Source: Thermosynechococcus sp. HN-54
Lineage (GTDB): Bacteria > Cyanobacteriota > Cyanobacteriia > Thermosynechococcales > Thermosynechococcaceae
Assembly: GCF_023650955.1 (NCBI RefSeq)
Contig: NZ_CP098039.1
Coordinates: forward strand, 992,001 to 1,056,000
DNA: 64,000 bases
Direction of reading: 5' to 3'
Positions 1 through 11,541 of this stretch are shown here, piece by piece (the first letter of the stretch is position 1; each line of letters starts with the position of its first letter). A program made the position numbers and the translations under genes. The notes beneath the pieces are model-generated. The model saw nothing but the letters and a program-made list of their open reading frames with translations. It was not told where the DNA came from and ran no database searches.

Positions 1-550
1 TATCAGCCACAAGGCGAGCTGCTTTGGCAAGGGCATGGGGACCGACAAAGTTGGGATTCACTTCCACCGCATTGCAGGCACCGTAACAAGCCCCGCAGAG
101 AATACAGTTACCCGAGGCATTGAGCTTGGCGCGATCGCTGGGGGATTGCAGAAACTCCCGCTCAGGCACTTGTCGTGCCGCGGTGCTGACGTAAGGGTTA
201 ATGGCTGAGAGCTTTTGCCAAAAATCACTCATGTCCACGACAAGGTCTTTGAGGACAGCCAAATTCCCCAAGGGGGCGATCGCAATTTGGTTGGGCACAG
301 AACTATTGGCCAACTCAGCACGAATGCTTTGCTGACAGGCAAGAGCAGAACGCCCATTAATGGTCATGGCGCAACTGCCGCAAATCGTGTTTCGGCAATT
401 TTTGCGAAAGCTGAGGCTACCGTCGTGGTATCCCTTGATCTGAATGAGGGCATCAAGGATCGTCAGGGAAGGATCAATGTCTAACTCAAAGGTTTGCCAG
501 TATGCGCTCCTCTCAGGTGTTTGGCGACGAATCGTAAACTGAATTGACAT
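1..550 (-). CDS. sdhB: Succinate dehydrogenase/fumarate reductase iron-sulfur subunit, C-terminus cut off by the window edge
   Basis: The reverse strand reads from ATG at 550 to the window edge without a stop (about 183 residues). Near residue 50 there is a plant-ferredoxin-type [2Fe-2S] set (NCRNTICGSC and a later Cys in SALAC), and near residue 150 the first cysteines of the C-terminal Fe-S part (CILCGACYGAC). In the family this subunit carries electrons from the flavoprotein SdhA to the quinone pool; in cyanobacteria it feeds the thylakoid plastoquinone pool. The last cluster ligands lie outside the window. No other complex II gene is visible, and cyanobacterial sdh genes are usually dispersed. 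A fumarate reductase subunit cannot be excluded. Confidence 0.88.
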   Translation of the reverse strand, partial: MSIQFTIRRQTPERSAYWQTFELDIDPSLTILDALIQIKGYHDGSLSFRKNCRNTICGSCAMTINGRSALACQQSIRAELANSSVPNQIAIAPLGNLAVLKDLVVDMSDFWQKLSAINPYVSTAARQVPEREFLQSPSDRAKLNASGNCILCGACYGACNAVEVNPNFVGPHALAKAARLVAD

Positions 551-676
551 ATCTTGACGTCAGCCCAATGTAGTTTCCAGTTTATAGCAAGCCTTTTGTC
601 AAGGATGGAGGATTGATCAATTGAACCATGGTAAACTCCCCCATCCACAAAGGAATGCCATTTCTTGGAGGATTTT

Positions 677-985
677 ATGAAAATGGTGAAATCCTTACTG
701 GAGCTGGGGGGAGCTTATCTGGTATGGCTCTGGCTGCGCCAGCACAAGAGCATTTGGTATGCCTTAGCAGGAGCAGTTGTACTCTTTCTCTATGGCATGG
801 TACCGACGCTTCAACCCGCACATTTCGGTCGTGTTCAGGCTGCCTATAGTGGCATTTTCCTGCTCGTGGCTCTGTTGTGGAGATGGGGAATTGATAAAGT
901 GCGCCCCGATAAATTTGATCTGCTGGGTGCTGGGGTTGCCCTACTGGGAATGCTCATTATTATGTATGCGCCAAGGAGCCATTGA
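677..985 (+). CDS. UPF0060 (YnfA-type) small membrane protein with a shortened first helix
   Basis: The product is 102 residues, mostly hydrophobic, with family-typical motifs: [11 protein letters not shown], a PTLQP turn, [10 protein letters not shown] and a C-terminal [11 protein letters not shown] chose ATG 677 because GGAGG lies five bases upstream at 667-671; the in-frame TTG at 665 has no comparable site. YnfA proteins are dual-topology four-helix proteins related in fold to small multidrug-resistance transporters; substrates are mostly unknown. Compared with the N-terminus I remember for relatives (KSLL, about eight hydrophobic residues, then EIGGGYLVW), this one goes straight from KSLL to ELGGAYLVW, so helix 1 looks about eight residues short. 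It stands alone between sdhB and sbtA. Confidence 0.75.
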   Translation: MKMVKSLLELGGAYLVWLWLRQHKSIWYALAGAVVLFLYGMVPTLQPAHFGRVQAAYSGIFLLVALLWRWGIDKVRPDKFDLLGAGVALLGMLIIMYAPRSH

Positions 986-1014
986 GGGGGTTGCGATCGC
1001 CCTAAGGTCATTTT

Positions 1015-1029
1015 ATAAGTTGAGCTTAT
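1015..1029. promoter_or_regulatory. Inverted repeat upstream of sbtA, candidate LysR-type operator
   Basis: ATAAG and CTTAT form a perfect inverted repeat with a 5-bp spacer, in an AT-rich stretch about 225 bp before sbtA. LysR-type regulators bind imperfect palindromes of this size, and cyanobacterial sbtA genes are controlled by the LysR-type protein CcmR/NdhR. The link to that regulator is inference; no consensus was tested. No convincing sigma-70 promoter was found in 986-1252. Confidence 0.25.
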
Positions 1030-1252
1030 CTAAGCTATTTGAAAGTAATGTTTATTAAATTATGTGTTTTGCTCAAGAATTTGCTATAGACTAAGTCAAG
1101 CAAATGAAAAAGCTTGAATAGATAAAAGGCTATGTTTTGCTTGCGCCGTTGAGCAACGGATGCAATGCTGGCGATCGCCCAATAGTCTTCTATCAACTTC
1201 AACCTCTACAGCCCCATGGATAGCCCCTGATAATTTAAGGAGGAATAGTACT

Positions 1253-2751
<1,499 letters not shown>

Positions 2752-2846
2752 ACTCGTTGGGTTGTTTGCCTAGATCAGCCAGCTGACCACCAAGGGGATA
2801 AACGCCGCGTTGTCTCCTAATTGATTTAATTTGCAGCAACCTTGTT

Positions 2847-2875
2847 GGGGCTTGACAAAGCCCCTCTAATTTTTT
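2847..2875 (+). terminator. Rho-independent terminator of sbtAB
   Basis: GGGGCTT (2847-2853) pairs with AAGCCCC (2858-2864) around a GACA loop, and TCTAATTTTTT follows. This is a 7-bp GC-rich stem with a U-tract, 95 bp after the sbtB stop. Its loop and ascending arm contain the -35 box of the tRNA-Gly promoter. Confidence 0.8.
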
Positions 2876-2880
2876 ACATT
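2852..2880 (+). promoter_or_regulatory. Sigma-70 promoter of tRNA-Gly
   Basis: A perfect TTGACA (2852-2857) and TACATT (2875-2880) are separated by 17 bp, giving an expected start near 2887, about five bases before the tRNA. The elements sit inside the sbtAB terminator hairpin and its T-run. Confidence 0.8.
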
Positions 2881-2891
2881 AGAATTCTGCT

Positions 2892-2963
2892 GCGGGTATA
2901 GCTCAGTGGTAGAGCGCAACCTTGCCAAGGTTGATGTCGCGCGTTCGAATCGCGTTACCCGCT
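2892..2963 (+). tRNA. tRNA-Gly (anticodon GCC)
   Basis: The acceptor arms GCGGGTA (2892-2898) and TACCCGC (2956-2962) pair, with discriminator T at 2963. The D-arm starts GCTCAGTGGTAGAGC, the anticodon stem CAACC/GGTTG encloses TTGCCAA with GCC at 2924-2926, and the T-arm contains GTTCGAATC. CCA is not encoded. GCC reads GGC and GGT codons. Confidence 0.95.
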
Positions 2964-3015
2964 TTTGAAGTAGTGAGCGATCGCCCTCTTCTTTTGGAAA
3001 ACAGATAGCTTTTTG

Positions 3016-4902
3016 CTAATCGGTATCAGCATGAAAGTAGCGGTAAATTTTTTCCGCTAGGCGGGGGCCGACCCCATGCACCTGCGCCAACTGTTCAGGC
3101 GTGGCCATGCGGATGTAGTCGATGGAGCGAAAGGTGGCAAGGAGTTCCTTTTGGCGTTGATAGCCTAAGCCGGGAATTTGGTCGAGGTGCGATCGCCGTT
3201 GGCGTTGGGCGCGTTTTTGACGATGGAAGTTAAGGGCAAAACGATGCGCTTCATCCCGAACTCGCCGCAGCAATTGCACCCCCGGTTGTTCTGGATCAGC
3301 CGAGAGAGGTTCGCGTTGGTGGGGCAGGAAAATCTCCTCCCGCTGTTTGGCCAAGCTGAGAATCGTGAGATCCGCCAAGAGTGGCTCCAACACCTGAACC
3401 ACGGCAGCGAGTTGACCCTTGCCGCCATCAATGAGGACGATATCTGGCCAATCATCAGCCTCTAAGGTCTTCCCTTTTCCTTCAAGGTAGGGGGCAAAGC
3501 GGCGGCGGAGAATCTCGGCAAGACTGGCAAAGTCGTCGGAGTGGCCAAGCTTTACCTCGGGGTGGCGGATGTTGTAGTGGCGATAGTGCTGCTTGGCGGG
3601 CAGGCCATCAATAAAGACCACCCGTGAGGCCACTGCGTCAGACCCTTGAATGTGGGAAATGTCGTAGCCCTCAATGCGGTGGGGCAGGGGTTCAAGGCCA
3701 AGGAGTTGGGCTAAATCTTCAAGAGCTATTTGGGTGCGATCGCTGGCCTGTTGAATGCGTGCCAATTCTAATTCTGCATTGCGTTGCACCATGGCAATGA
3801 GTTCTGCTTTTGCCTGCCGCTGGGGAACGGTGAGGGTAACGGCGCGGCCCTTTTTTGCACTCAAGTAGGTACGCAGTAGATCGGCCTCTGGCAGCGGATA
3901 TTGCAGCAAAATTTCACTGGGAATTTCGACATCGTCCACTTGAGCGTAGTGTTCTTCGAGCACCCGTTGCAAAATTCCTCCCGCACTGGCACTTTGAGCA
4001 TCGGCAACAAAGGCCAAGCGTCCCACCAAGCGACCAGCGCGAATTTGAAAGAGTTGAATGGCGGCATGGCGATCGCCCAAGGCAAGGGCAATGGCATCCC
4101 GTGAGACCGTGTCATCGGGCAAGGACACCTTTTGATCCACGCCTAACTGTTCAAGGCCGCGAATTTGATCCCGCAGTCGTGCTGCCAATTCAAAATTGAG
4201 ATCCGCCGCTGCCTGCGCCATTTGTGCTTGGAGCTGTGCCACCAGTTCCCCCGTGCGTCCCTGAAAGATCATGGCCACCTTTTGCAACGTTTGCCGATAC
4301 TCTTGGGGTGAAATCAAGGCTTGGCAGACCCCCGGACAGCGACCAATGTCATAGTTTAGGCAAGGACGATCTTTGAAAAGGGGGCGGGGGCGTTGCCGCA
4401 GGGGAAAAAGCCGCTTCACAAGGGCAAGGGTTTGGCGCAGACGAAAGCTATCCACGTAGGGGCCATAGTAGCGATCCTTGGGAGCATCACTGCTCGTATC
4501 GCCCACATTGCCAAATTGGCGTTTGCGGGTAATAAAAATGCGGGGATAGGGTTCTGACCACGTAATACAGACGTAGGGATATTTCTTGTCATCCTTGAGG
4601 AGGACATTAAAGTGGGGCTGATGCTGCTTGACTAAATTGGCTTCGAGGGCAAGAGCTTCGGCTTCCGTATCGGTGACAATAAACTCAATGTCTGCCACCT
4701 GATAGACCATTAACTCAAGGCGTGGCCCCAGTTGAGCCGGTTCACGAAAATAGGAGCGCACCCGCGATCGCAAGCGTTTGGACTTGCCAATGTAGAGAAT
4801 TTGATCCGTCTTGTCCTTGAAGAAATAAACGCCGGGTGCCAAGGGCAGTTGCCGCAAGACCTGTTCCAAGCGATCGCGATCCTGAATCAAGGGCTGAAGC
4901 AT
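3016..4902 (-). CDS. uvrC: Excinuclease ABC subunit C
   Basis: At 628 residues it is full length for UvrC, the nuclease that makes both incisions around DNA lesions in nucleotide excision repair. Seen in order: a GIY-YIG nuclease domain (GVY at 24-26, YIG at 37-39) for the 3' cut, a UVR helical segment near 210-245 for UvrB contact, an RNase H-like domain containing [15 protein letters not shown] and IDGGKGQL for the 5' cut, and tandem helix-hairpin-helix motifs at the end (IPGLGYQRQ and [11 protein letters not shown]) for DNA binding. The start ATG at 4902 lies 13 bp past the end of the M61 peptidase gene on the same strand, so co-transcription is likely. Confidence 0.97.
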   Translation of the reverse strand: MLQPLIQDRDRLEQVLRQLPLAPGVYFFKDKTDQILYIGKSKRLRSRVRSYFREPAQLGPRLELMVYQVADIEFIVTDTEAEALALEANLVKQHQPHFNVLLKDDKKYPYVCITWSEPYPRIFITRKRQFGNVGDTSSDAPKDRYYGPYVDSFRLRQTLALVKRLFPLRQRPRPLFKDRPCLNYDIGRCPGVCQALISPQEYRQTLQKVAMIFQGRTGELVAQLQAQMAQAAADLNFELAARLRDQIRGLEQLGVDQKVSLPDDTVSRDAIALALGDRHAAIQLFQIRAGRLVGRLAFVADAQSASAGGILQRVLEEHYAQVDDVEIPSEILLQYPLPEADLLRTYLSAKKGRAVTLTVPQRQAKAELIAMVQRNAELELARIQQASDRTQIALEDLAQLLGLEPLPHRIEGYDISHIQGSDAVASRVVFIDGLPAKQHYRHYNIRHPEVKLGHSDDFASLAEILRRRFAPYLEGKGKTLEADDWPDIVLIDGGKGQLAAVVQVLEPLLADLTILSLAKQREEIFLPHQREPLSADPEQPGVQLLRRVRDEAHRFALNFHRQKRAQRQRRSHLDQIPGLGYQRQKELLATFRSIDYIRMATPEQLAQVHGVGPRLAEKIYRYFHADTD

Positions 4903-4915
4903 GCTGCCACCTCCC

Positions 4916-6691
4916 CTAAAGCTGCGCCGCTGTGGCTCCCAACCAAGCTTCTAGATGTGCCCGCTGATTCGGCGTGGCATCGGCACGACACTGCACCTGA
5001 TAGCGGGGCTGGGGTTGCCCTAAAATCAACGCCCCAGTGTGCAATTGGTGATCATGAAACCATGTCAGGTGGATTGTCTCTCCCACTGAGTATTCCCGCA
5101 GTCGCTCTGACCAGTCCTCTGCCTTGACGCGCCAACCATTGAGGGCAATGATTTCATCCCCAGCCACCAAGCCTGCCTGTTCAGCGGGGGAGTCCCGTAG
5201 CACTGCCTTGATTTGAAGAGAACCATGTTCCTGCTTGAACTGAAGTCCCGTATAGGGCAACGCGTCTTGGGGCACCAGTTCCAAACCCACTTTAGCCAGC
5301 CACTCCTGAAGGGGGAGTTCCACCGTTTCTTCAATGAATTGCTCGCGCCATGTTCCCAAGTTTTCATCGGCAACGGTTTCAATCGTCTCCCACAACTCGT
5401 CGGGGGTGTAGCCTTGACCTGTTTCGCAATACTGCTGCCACAACCGCCGTAGGACATCGAGGAGCGATCGCCGGTGATTAAAGTTCAGGCGAATCCGCAA
5501 ATCCAACAGCAGTGCCACTAGCTCGCCCTTCAGGTAGTAGGACATTTGCGAGTTGATGCTATTTTCATCGGGACGATAGAGCTTAATCCACGCATCAAAA
5601 CTCGCAGCACTCAGAGACTGAACAAAACGACCGGGGGTGTGCAAGTAGCGATTGAGACTGTCGCTCAGCAGCTTCAGATAGGCCTCAGCATCAAATAGCC
5701 CCGCCCACAGGGGAATCAGTTGGTCAAAATAACTGGTCACCCCCTCCGCAAACCAGAGGCTCGTGGTGTAGTTTTCGCTGTCGTAATCAAAGATCTCAAA
5801 GGCTTGGGGGCGGATGCGTTTGACATTCCAGAGATGGAAAAATTCGTGAGCCACTAAACAGAGAAAGCGGCGATACTGCTCCGCTTGCTGAAAGCCAAAG
5901 CGATGAAAAATCAACGAGCAGCTATTGAGATGTTCGAGACCGCCATAGCCTTTGTGGGTAAGGTGCAAAATAAAGACATAGCGATCGTAGGGCAGGCCGC
6001 CAAAGAGACTTGTCTCTGTTTCAATGATCCGCTGAATGTCAGCGATCGCCCGCTGCGGCTCAAAATTGCCCTTGCCCCACACCGCCAATTCATGAGGTTT
6101 CCCCCCCGCCTCAAAGGTGTAAACAGCATGGGTGCCCACCTCAAAGGGACTATCCACCAGCAGGTCGTAATTTGCTGCCCAAAATGTGAAACCATCCTCG
6201 CCAAAGGGTTTGAGGGGAGTGGTCACCCGCCAATCGGGGGGCGCCTCAATGGTTACCGTTAGGGGCTGGTCGCGATACTCGGGCACATAGAGGCACACCG
6301 CTGCCGGATTGAAGTAGGCGTGGCTGCTATCAAAGTGGTTTGTGCGTACCGAGAGTTCATGGGCATAGATGGCATAGCGCACTTCCAGTTCTTGAGCGGG
6401 GGTGCAGGCCACCTGCCACTGATTTTTAGAGCACTTCCACCAGTCAAGGGGAGTACCGTCAGCGGCCGTTACCGTAAAGTCTTGAAGATGCCTCGCATAT
6501 TCGCGCACAAGGTAGGAGCCGGGCGTCCATACCGGTAAGTGCAGATCAAGGACATCAGTTTGCGGTGCCCTTAACCGCAACGTCACCCCTAAAAGATGCG
6601 TATGCCCCTGCTGGCAGTTAATCCTGTAGGCCATGGCAGGGGTCTGAAGAGAAGACTCAGAGGGGGAAGGATAAATGGTCGTATGCGTCAT
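4916..6691 (-). CDS. M61-family metallopeptidase with PDZ domain
   Basis: The 591-residue product carries the zinc site HEFFH at 282-286, followed by the family motif LWNVKRIRP and a third zinc ligand, the Glu of [10 protein letters not shown] near 316. A PDZ domain covers roughly residues 470-560, with [15 protein letters not shown] as its signature loop. The first part is a beta-rich domain typical of M61 glycyl aminopeptidases. These enzymes remove N-terminal Gly or Ala residues; the cyanobacterial substrate is unknown. I see no signal peptide, so a cytosolic location is likely. It lies 30 bp downstream of rpsJ, at the tail of the str operon, and 13 bp ahead of uvrC. Confidence 0.88.
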   Translation of the reverse strand: MTHTTIYPSPSESSLQTPAMAYRINCQQGHTHLLGVTLRLRAPQTDVLDLHLPVWTPGSYLVREYARHLQDFTVTAADGTPLDWWKCSKNQWQVACTPAQELEVRYAIYAHELSVRTNHFDSSHAYFNPAAVCLYVPEYRDQPLTVTIEAPPDWRVTTPLKPFGEDGFTFWAANYDLLVDSPFEVGTHAVYTFEAGGKPHELAVWGKGNFEPQRAIADIQRIIETETSLFGGLPYDRYVFILHLTHKGYGGLEHLNSCSLIFHRFGFQQAEQYRRFLCLVAHEFFHLWNVKRIRPQAFEIFDYDSENYTTSLWFAEGVTSYFDQLIPLWAGLFDAEAYLKLLSDSLNRYLHTPGRFVQSLSAASFDAWIKLYRPDENSINSQMSYYLKGELVALLLDLRIRLNFNHRRSLLDVLRRLWQQYCETGQGYTPDELWETIETVADENLGTWREQFIEETVELPLQEWLAKVGLELVPQDALPYTGLQFKQEHGSLQIKAVLRDSPAEQAGLVAGDEIIALNGWRVKAEDWSERLREYSVGETIHLTWFHDHQLHTGALILGQPQPRYQVQCRADATPNQRAHLEAWLGATAAQL

Positions 6692-6721
6692 ACCCCTCAG
6701 TGTAGTGGACTTTGGCGACGC

Positions 6722-7036
6722 TTACAATTTCACCTCAATATCCACGCCCGCCGGCAAATCCAATTTCATCAGGGCATCAATGGTTTTGGGTGAGGGTTGG
6801 TAAATATCGAGAATGCGACGGTGGGTACGGGTTTCAAAATGCTCTCGTGAGTCCTTGTCCACGTGGGGCGATCGCAGGACGCAGTAAATTCGACGGCGGG
6901 TGGGTAGGGGAATCGGGCCAACGGGGGAAGCACCGGTTCTTTTTGCGGTATCCACAATGCGATCGCAGGAAGTATCGAGCAACCGATGATCAAAGGCCTT
7001 AAGGCGAATACGAATTTTCTGTTGTAAAGCAGCCAT
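6722..7036 (-). CDS. rpsJ: 30S ribosomal protein S10
   Basis: The 104-residue product begins [17 protein letters not shown] and contains [15 protein letters not shown] and the [11 protein letters not shown] segment, all diagnostic of S10, a head protein of the small subunit that also acts as NusE in antitermination. In cyanobacteria rpsJ sits behind tufA in the str operon rather than heading the S10 operon, and that order is seen here. The 101-bp gap to tufA contains an intrinsic terminator, so S10 may be made from read-through or from its own promoter. Confidence 0.97.
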   Translation of the reverse strand: MAALQQKIRIRLKAFDHRLLDTSCDRIVDTAKRTGASPVGPIPLPTRRRIYCVLRSPHVDKDSREHFETRTHRRILDIYQPSPKTIDALMKLDLPAGVDIEVKL

Positions 7037-7088
7037 AGAAATCTTCCTTACTTGTCAAGGTTCAGAGACAATCCGACAAACTTCAGAC

Positions 7089-7126
7089 AAAAAAAGGCCG
7101 CCAACACTACAAAAAGGCTAGCGGCC
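7089..7126 (-). terminator. Intrinsic terminator between tufA and rpsJ
   Basis: On the minus strand GGCCGC (7126-7121) pairs with GCGGCC (7101-7096) around a 19-base loop, and seven T residues follow (7095-7089). It begins 12 bp after the tufA stop and 53 bp before rpsJ, which could lower S10 expression relative to EF-Tu. Confidence 0.7.
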
Positions 7127-7137
7127 ATCAAGATCAA

Positions 7138-8367
7138 CTACTTCAGGATTTTGGAGACAACGCCCGCACCAATCGTACGGCCACCTTCACGGATGGCAAA
7201 GCGCATCCCCTGCTCAATGGCAATGGGCTGGATCAGTTCCACCGTCATTTTGATACGGTCACCGGGCATCACCATTTCAGCGGCGCTACCATCGTCAGCG
7301 GTGAAGGAAGTAATCGTACCAGTCACATCGGTGGTACGCACATAAAACTGCGGACGGTAACCCGCAAAGAAGGGGGTTTTACGGCCACCCTCTTTCTCAG
7401 TGAGCACGTACACTTCACCCTCAAATTGGGTGTGGGGCGTAATGGAGCCGGGCTTGGCAATCACCATTCCCCGTTCTACATCCTCTTTTTTCAGACCGCG
7501 CAGGAGCAGACCAGCGTTGTCACCGGCAATCCCCTCTTCGAGGCTCTTCTTGAACATTTCAATACCGGTGACGGTTGTTGTACGGGTTTCTCGCAGGCCC
7601 ACGAGTTCAACGGTTTCGTTGAGTTTAATACGACCGCGCTCAATGCGACCCGTAGCCACGGTACCCCGACCAGTAATGGAGAACACGTCTTCCACAGCCA
7701 TCAGGAAGGGCTTATCCACATCCCGCTCAGGGGTGGGAATGTAGTTATCCACGGCGTCCATTAGTTCGTAGATCTTATCTACCCACTCATTTTCGCCGCG
7801 TTGGGTTTTTGGATTGACGGTCATGGCTTCAAGGGCTTTCAGACCCGAACCACGGATGATGGGCACTTCGTCACCGGGGAATTCATATTCACTGAGGAGT
7901 TCCCGCAGTTCCAGTTCCACCAGCTCCAGCAGTTCTTCGTCGTCCACCATGTCCACCTTGTTCAGAAAGACAACGATGCTGGGCACCCCCACCTGACGAG
8001 CCAAGAGAATGTGCTCTTTGGTTTGGGGCATTGCACCATCGGTAGCGGCCACCACGAGAATGGCACCATCCATTTGGGCGGCACCGGTGATCATGTTTTT
8101 TACATAGTCAGCGTGGCCGGGGCAATCCACGTGGGCGTAGTGACGTTTCTCCGTTTCATACTCCACATGAGCCGTGTTGATGGTAATCCCACGGGCTTTT
8201 TCCTCAGGTGCAGCGTCAATTTCATCGTATTTGCGAGCCTGAGCTTTCCCTTGGGCGGCCAGTGTCATGGTGATGGCTGCGGTCAATGTGGTTTTACCGT
8301 GGTCAACGTGACCAATCGTACCAATGTTAACGTGGGGTTTGGTTCGTTCAAATTTAGCGCGTGCCAT
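7138..8367 (-). CDS. tufA: Translation elongation factor Tu
   Basis: The 409-residue product has the G1 motif GHVDHGKTT, the DCPGHADYV switch II segment, NKVDMVD as G4 and a GSGLKALE G5 region, followed by beta-barrel domains II and III. EF-Tu delivers aminoacyl-tRNA to the ribosome as a GTP complex and is recharged by EF-Ts, encoded at 31564. It lies 17 bp after fusA, and an intrinsic terminator follows it. The length matches cyanobacterial and plastid EF-Tu, slightly longer than the E. coli protein because of an insertion in the first domain near residue 190. Confidence 0.98.
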   Translation of the reverse strand: MARAKFERTKPHVNIGTIGHVDHGKTTLTAAITMTLAAQGKAQARKYDEIDAAPEEKARGITINTAHVEYETEKRHYAHVDCPGHADYVKNMITGAAQMDGAILVVAATDGAMPQTKEHILLARQVGVPSIVVFLNKVDMVDDEELLELVELELRELLSEYEFPGDEVPIIRGSGLKALEAMTVNPKTQRGENEWVDKIYELMDAVDNYIPTPERDVDKPFLMAVEDVFSITGRGTVATGRIERGRIKLNETVELVGLRETRTTTVTGIEMFKKSLEEGIAGDNAGLLLRGLKKEDVERGMVIAKPGSITPHTQFEGEVYVLTEKEGGRKTPFFAGYRPQFYVRTTDVTGTITSFTADDGSAAEMVMPGDRIKMTVELIQPIAIEQGMRFAIREGGRTIGAGVVSKILK

Positions 8368-8384
8368 GTTGTTCCTCGTATAGA

Positions 8385-10460
8385 CTATGCGTTCCCTTTA
8401 TTTTTGGCAATGATCGCCTCAGCCACATTACGGGGGACTTCCTCGTAATGGCTAAATTCCATCGAGAAAATTCCCCGACCTTGGGTATTCGAGCGAATGT
8501 CAGTGGCATAACCAAACATCCGTTCGAGAGGGACTTTTGCCGTTACTTTGGCAATGCCATTTTCCACGGTTTGTCCCTCAATTTGACCACGACGGGAAAT
8601 TAAGTCTCCCATCACTGTCCCAAGGAATTCTTCTGGAACCTCGACCTCGACCTTCATCATTGGCTCCAGCAGCACCGGATTAGCTTTCATCACTGCCTCT
8701 TTAATGGCCATGGAGCCGGCAATTTTGAAGGCCATCTCTGAGGAGTCAACCTCGTGGTAGGAGCCATCCACTAGTGTGACTTTGAGGTCAATCACTGGAT
8801 AACCTGCCAGAATCCCGGATTCACAGGCTTCCCGCATCCCCTGTTCAGCGGGTGGAATATACTCCTTAGGCACAACACCGCCGACAATTTTGGAGACAAA
8901 CTCAAATCCTGTTCCCGGTTCAGCAGGCTCCACTTCAATGACGACGTGACCATATTGGCCTTTACCGCCACTTTGACGGATAAACTTGCCTTCGGCACGG
9001 ACGGGTTTGCGAATCGTTTCGCGGTAGGCCACTTGGGGTTGGCCAATATTGGCTTCCACTTTGAACTCCCGCTGCATCCGATCCACAAGGATCTCGAGGT
9101 GCAGTTCCCCCATGCCCGCAATCACAGTTTGGTTGGTTTCTGGATCAACGCTGACGCGGAACGTGGGGTCTTCCTCAGAGAGGGCTTGCAGGGCTTTGGA
9201 GAGTTTTTCCATGTCCTGCTTGGTTTTGGGTTCCACAGCCACGGAAATCACTGGCTCTGGAATATACAGCGATTCAAGAATCACGGGCGAGCTTTCATCG
9301 CAGAGGGTATCCCCCGTGAAAGTTTCCTTCAGACCCAAGGCAGCTCCTAAATCGCCGGCTCGCAGTTCATCCACCTCAATCCGCTCATCGGCTTTGAGCA
9401 CGATCAGACGAGAAATGCGCTCTTTCTTGCCCTTGGTGGCATTGAGGACATAGCTGCCTTTTTTGAGAACACCGGAATAAACGCGCACGAAAGTCAGGCG
9501 ACCATAGGGATCCGACATGATCTTGAAGGCTAGTGCCGCTAGGGGTTGATCATCATCGGCAGCTCGCTCCACTTCCGTACCATCCGGCAGATGACCTTTA
9601 ATAGCAGGAATGTCAATGGGTGCCGGCAGGTAGTCCACCACGGCATCAAGGAGTAATTGCACGCCTTTGTTTTTGAAGGCAGAGCCGCAAAGCATCGGCA
9701 CAATGGTGCCCGAGATTGTCCCTTTGCGTAGGGCAGCGCGGATTTCCTCTTCTGTGAGTTCTTCCCCCTCAAAGTATTTTTCCATGAGGGCATCGTCGGT
9801 TTCAGCAACAGCCTCGATGAGCTTGGTGCGATACTCTTCCGCCAGCTCAGTCATCTCGGCAGGAATTTCGGTGTCTTCGATTTCCTTACCAAGATCGTCT
9901 TTGTAGATTTTGGCGCGCATCCGCACCAGATCAACGATCCCTTTGAACTTATCTTCAGCACCAATGGGCAGCTGAATCGGCACGGCATTGGCTCGCAGGC
10001 GATCGCGAATCTGGTCATAGACTTTGTAGAAGTTTGCCCCAGTGCGATCCATCTTGTTGACAAAGACAATGCGCGGGACGCTGTAGCGATCCGCTTGCCG
10101 CCACACAGTTTCTGACTGGGGCTGCACACCACCAACGGAGCAGAATACCGCAATCACCCCATCGAGAACCCGCATGGAGCGCTCCACCTCAATCGTGAAG
10201 TCTACGTGGCCGGGGGTGTCAATAATGTTAATCTGGTGGTCTTTCCAAGAGGTGCTAATGGCGGCGGCTGTAATCGTGATGCCCCGCTCCCGCTCCTGTT
10301 CCATCCAGTCGGTAACCGTGGTACCCTCGTGCACTTCGCCAATTTTGTGCACCACACCAGAATAGAAAAGAATACGTTCAGTTGTGGTTGTTTTACCCGC
10401 ATCAATGTGAGCGGCAATCCCGATGTTTCGCACTCGCTCTAGCGGGGTCGTCCGTGCCAC
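8385..10460 (-). CDS. fusA: Translation elongation factor G
   Basis: The 691-residue product has the GTPase motifs [30 protein letters not shown] and [10 protein letters not shown], domain II, and the C-terminal tRNA-mimicry domains (for example GMGELHLEI and [16 protein letters not shown]). It catalyses translocation and, with ribosome recycling factor, ribosome splitting. It is third in the str operon, 74 bp after rpsG. Chromosomes of this group may carry further EF-G-like genes; the operon position argues that this is the main housekeeping copy. Confidence 0.98.
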   Translation of the reverse strand: MARTTPLERVRNIGIAAHIDAGKTTTTERILFYSGVVHKIGEVHEGTTVTDWMEQERERGITITAAAISTSWKDHQINIIDTPGHVDFTIEVERSMRVLDGVIAVFCSVGGVQPQSETVWRQADRYSVPRIVFVNKMDRTGANFYKVYDQIRDRLRANAVPIQLPIGAEDKFKGIVDLVRMRAKIYKDDLGKEIEDTEIPAEMTELAEEYRTKLIEAVAETDDALMEKYFEGEELTEEEIRAALRKGTISGTIVPMLCGSAFKNKGVQLLLDAVVDYLPAPIDIPAIKGHLPDGTEVERAADDDQPLAALAFKIMSDPYGRLTFVRVYSGVLKKGSYVLNATKGKKERISRLIVLKADERIEVDELRAGDLGAALGLKETFTGDTLCDESSPVILESLYIPEPVISVAVEPKTKQDMEKLSKALQALSEEDPTFRVSVDPETNQTVIAGMGELHLEILVDRMQREFKVEANIGQPQVAYRETIRKPVRAEGKFIRQSGGKGQYGHVVIEVEPAEPGTGFEFVSKIVGGVVPKEYIPPAEQGMREACESGILAGYPVIDLKVTLVDGSYHEVDSSEMAFKIAGSMAIKEAVMKANPVLLEPMMKVEVEVPEEFLGTVMGDLISRRGQIEGQTVENGIAKVTAKVPLERMFGYATDIRSNTQGRGIFSMEFSHYEEVPRNVAEAIIAKNKGNA

Positions 10461-10534
10461 AGCTACCTCCTTGTTTGTTGCATTACGTTAGAATTCTTAA
10501 ATAATTGTATCCAACTCTTGAACCGTGTGACGGT

Positions 10535-11005
10535 TTAGTAGCGATAGTGGGCAAAGGCCTTGTTGGCTTCTGCCATTTTGTGGGTCTCTTCCCGTTTACG
10601 AATGGTGCTGCCTGTCTCATTAGCGGCATCCATTAGTTCATTGGCCAGCTTGACTGACATTGAACGACCGGCTCGTTTGCGGGAAAATTGCACTAACCAG
10701 CGCAAAGCCAAGGCAACCCCGCGATCGGGACGGACTTCCATGGGCACTTGGTAGGTGGCACCCCCCACACGACGGGCTTTCACTTCCACTAGGGGCGTTG
10801 CATTTTTCACTGCACGCTCAAAAATTTGCAGAGCATCCTCGCCGGTGCGCTCCTGTACAGTTTTCATCGCGTCATAGACAATGCGGCTGGCAAGGGATTT
10901 TTTGCCATTGAGCATAATCCGCTGGATCAACATATTCACCAGCACGTTGTTATAGACCGGATCAGGGGCAGTAGGCCGTTTTTGAGCGCGAGTGCGACGA
11001 GACAT
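10535..11005 (-). CDS. rpsG: 30S ribosomal protein S7
   Basis: The 156-residue product begins [10 protein letters not shown] and contains [36 protein letters not shown] and the C-terminal [20 protein letters not shown], which are S7 hallmarks. S7 nucleates assembly of the 30S head by binding 16S rRNA and contacts the E-site tRNA. It lies 71 bp after rpsL. In E. coli S7 is the translational repressor of its operon; no equivalent structure was sought here. Confidence 0.97.
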   Translation of the reverse strand: MSRRTRAQKRPTAPDPVYNNVLVNMLIQRIMLNGKKSLASRIVYDAMKTVQERTGEDALQIFERAVKNATPLVEVKARRVGGATYQVPMEVRPDRGVALALRWLVQFSRKRAGRSMSVKLANELMDAANETGSTIRKREETHKMAEANKAFAHYRY

Positions 11006-11076
11006 AGGTGTTTGCTGTTTGCTCTAGTGAAGTTTAGGATTTCAAGGGTGGACTCAAGGAGATAGGAGAACGAAAA

Positions 11077-11481
11077 TTATTTTTTCTTGCCGGTAGCAGC
11101 AGCCTCACCGGGTTTGGGACGCTTGGCACCGTATTTAGAGCGACCTTGCTTACGGTCTTTGACACCAGCGGTATCCAGCGTGCCACGAATAATGTGGTAG
11201 CGCACACCGGGCAAATCTTTAACCCGACCGCCGCGAATCATTACCACAGAGTGCTCCTGCAAGTTGTGGCCAATTCCCGGAATATAGGCGGTGACCTCAA
11301 AACCAGAGGTTAAGCGTACCCGTGCCACTTTACGCAGGGCAGAATTGGGCTTTTTGGGGGTTGTTGTATAGACCCGTGTGCACACCCCACGCCGCTGGGG
11401 GCAGCTTTTGAGGGCAGGAGATTTTGTTTTCTTTTTCAACAGTTCCCGCTCTTGGCGGATCAGTTGCTGGATGGTGGGCAT
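11077..11481 (-). CDS. rpsL: 30S ribosomal protein S12
   Basis: The 134-residue product begins [13 protein letters not shown] and contains the decoding-centre loops [34 protein letters not shown] and [13 protein letters not shown]. The lysine of TPKKPN corresponds to the classic streptomycin-resistance residue and is wild type. The tail [10 protein letters not shown] extends about ten residues past the bacterial core. S12 heads the str operon, and a strong promoter lies just upstream. Confidence 0.97.
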   Translation of the reverse strand: MPTIQQLIRQERELLKKKTKSPALKSCPQRRGVCTRVYTTTPKKPNSALRKVARVRLTSGFEVTAYIPGIGHNLQEHSVVMIRGGRVKDLPGVRYHIIRGTLDTAGVKDRKQGRSKYGAKRPKPGEAAATGKKK

Positions 11482-11511
11482 TGCTGCTTACGTTAATTTC
11501 ACCGAACTTCT

Positions 11512-11541
11512 AGTGTATCGAGGTAGCCGTCGTGTTGTCAA
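11512..11541 (-). promoter_or_regulatory. Promoter of the str operon, overlapping the end of rsmE
   Basis: On the minus strand TTGACA (11541-11536) and TACACT (11517-11512) are 18 bp apart, with a predicted start near 11505 and the rpsL ATG at 11481. The -35 box overlaps the stop region of rsmE, which ends at 11538, so the operon promoter is partly coding. Confidence 0.7.

Noticed and set aside
121-140. HIP1 palindromes as specific regulatory sites
   Set aside because: GCGATCGC is scattered through genes and gaps alike, as expected for a genome-wide cyanobacterial repeat, so single copies carry no local meaning.
1160-1252. Longer N-terminus for sbtA from an upstream start
   Set aside because: The GTG at 1253 has an ideal ribosome-binding site, gives the family length of 374 residues, and the upstream segment is not membrane-like.
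7801-8448. Plus-strand frame of 215 codons antisense to tufA and fusA
   Set aside because: It lies wholly across the well-supported tufA and fusA genes on the other strand, has no family signature and looks like a codon-bias shadow.
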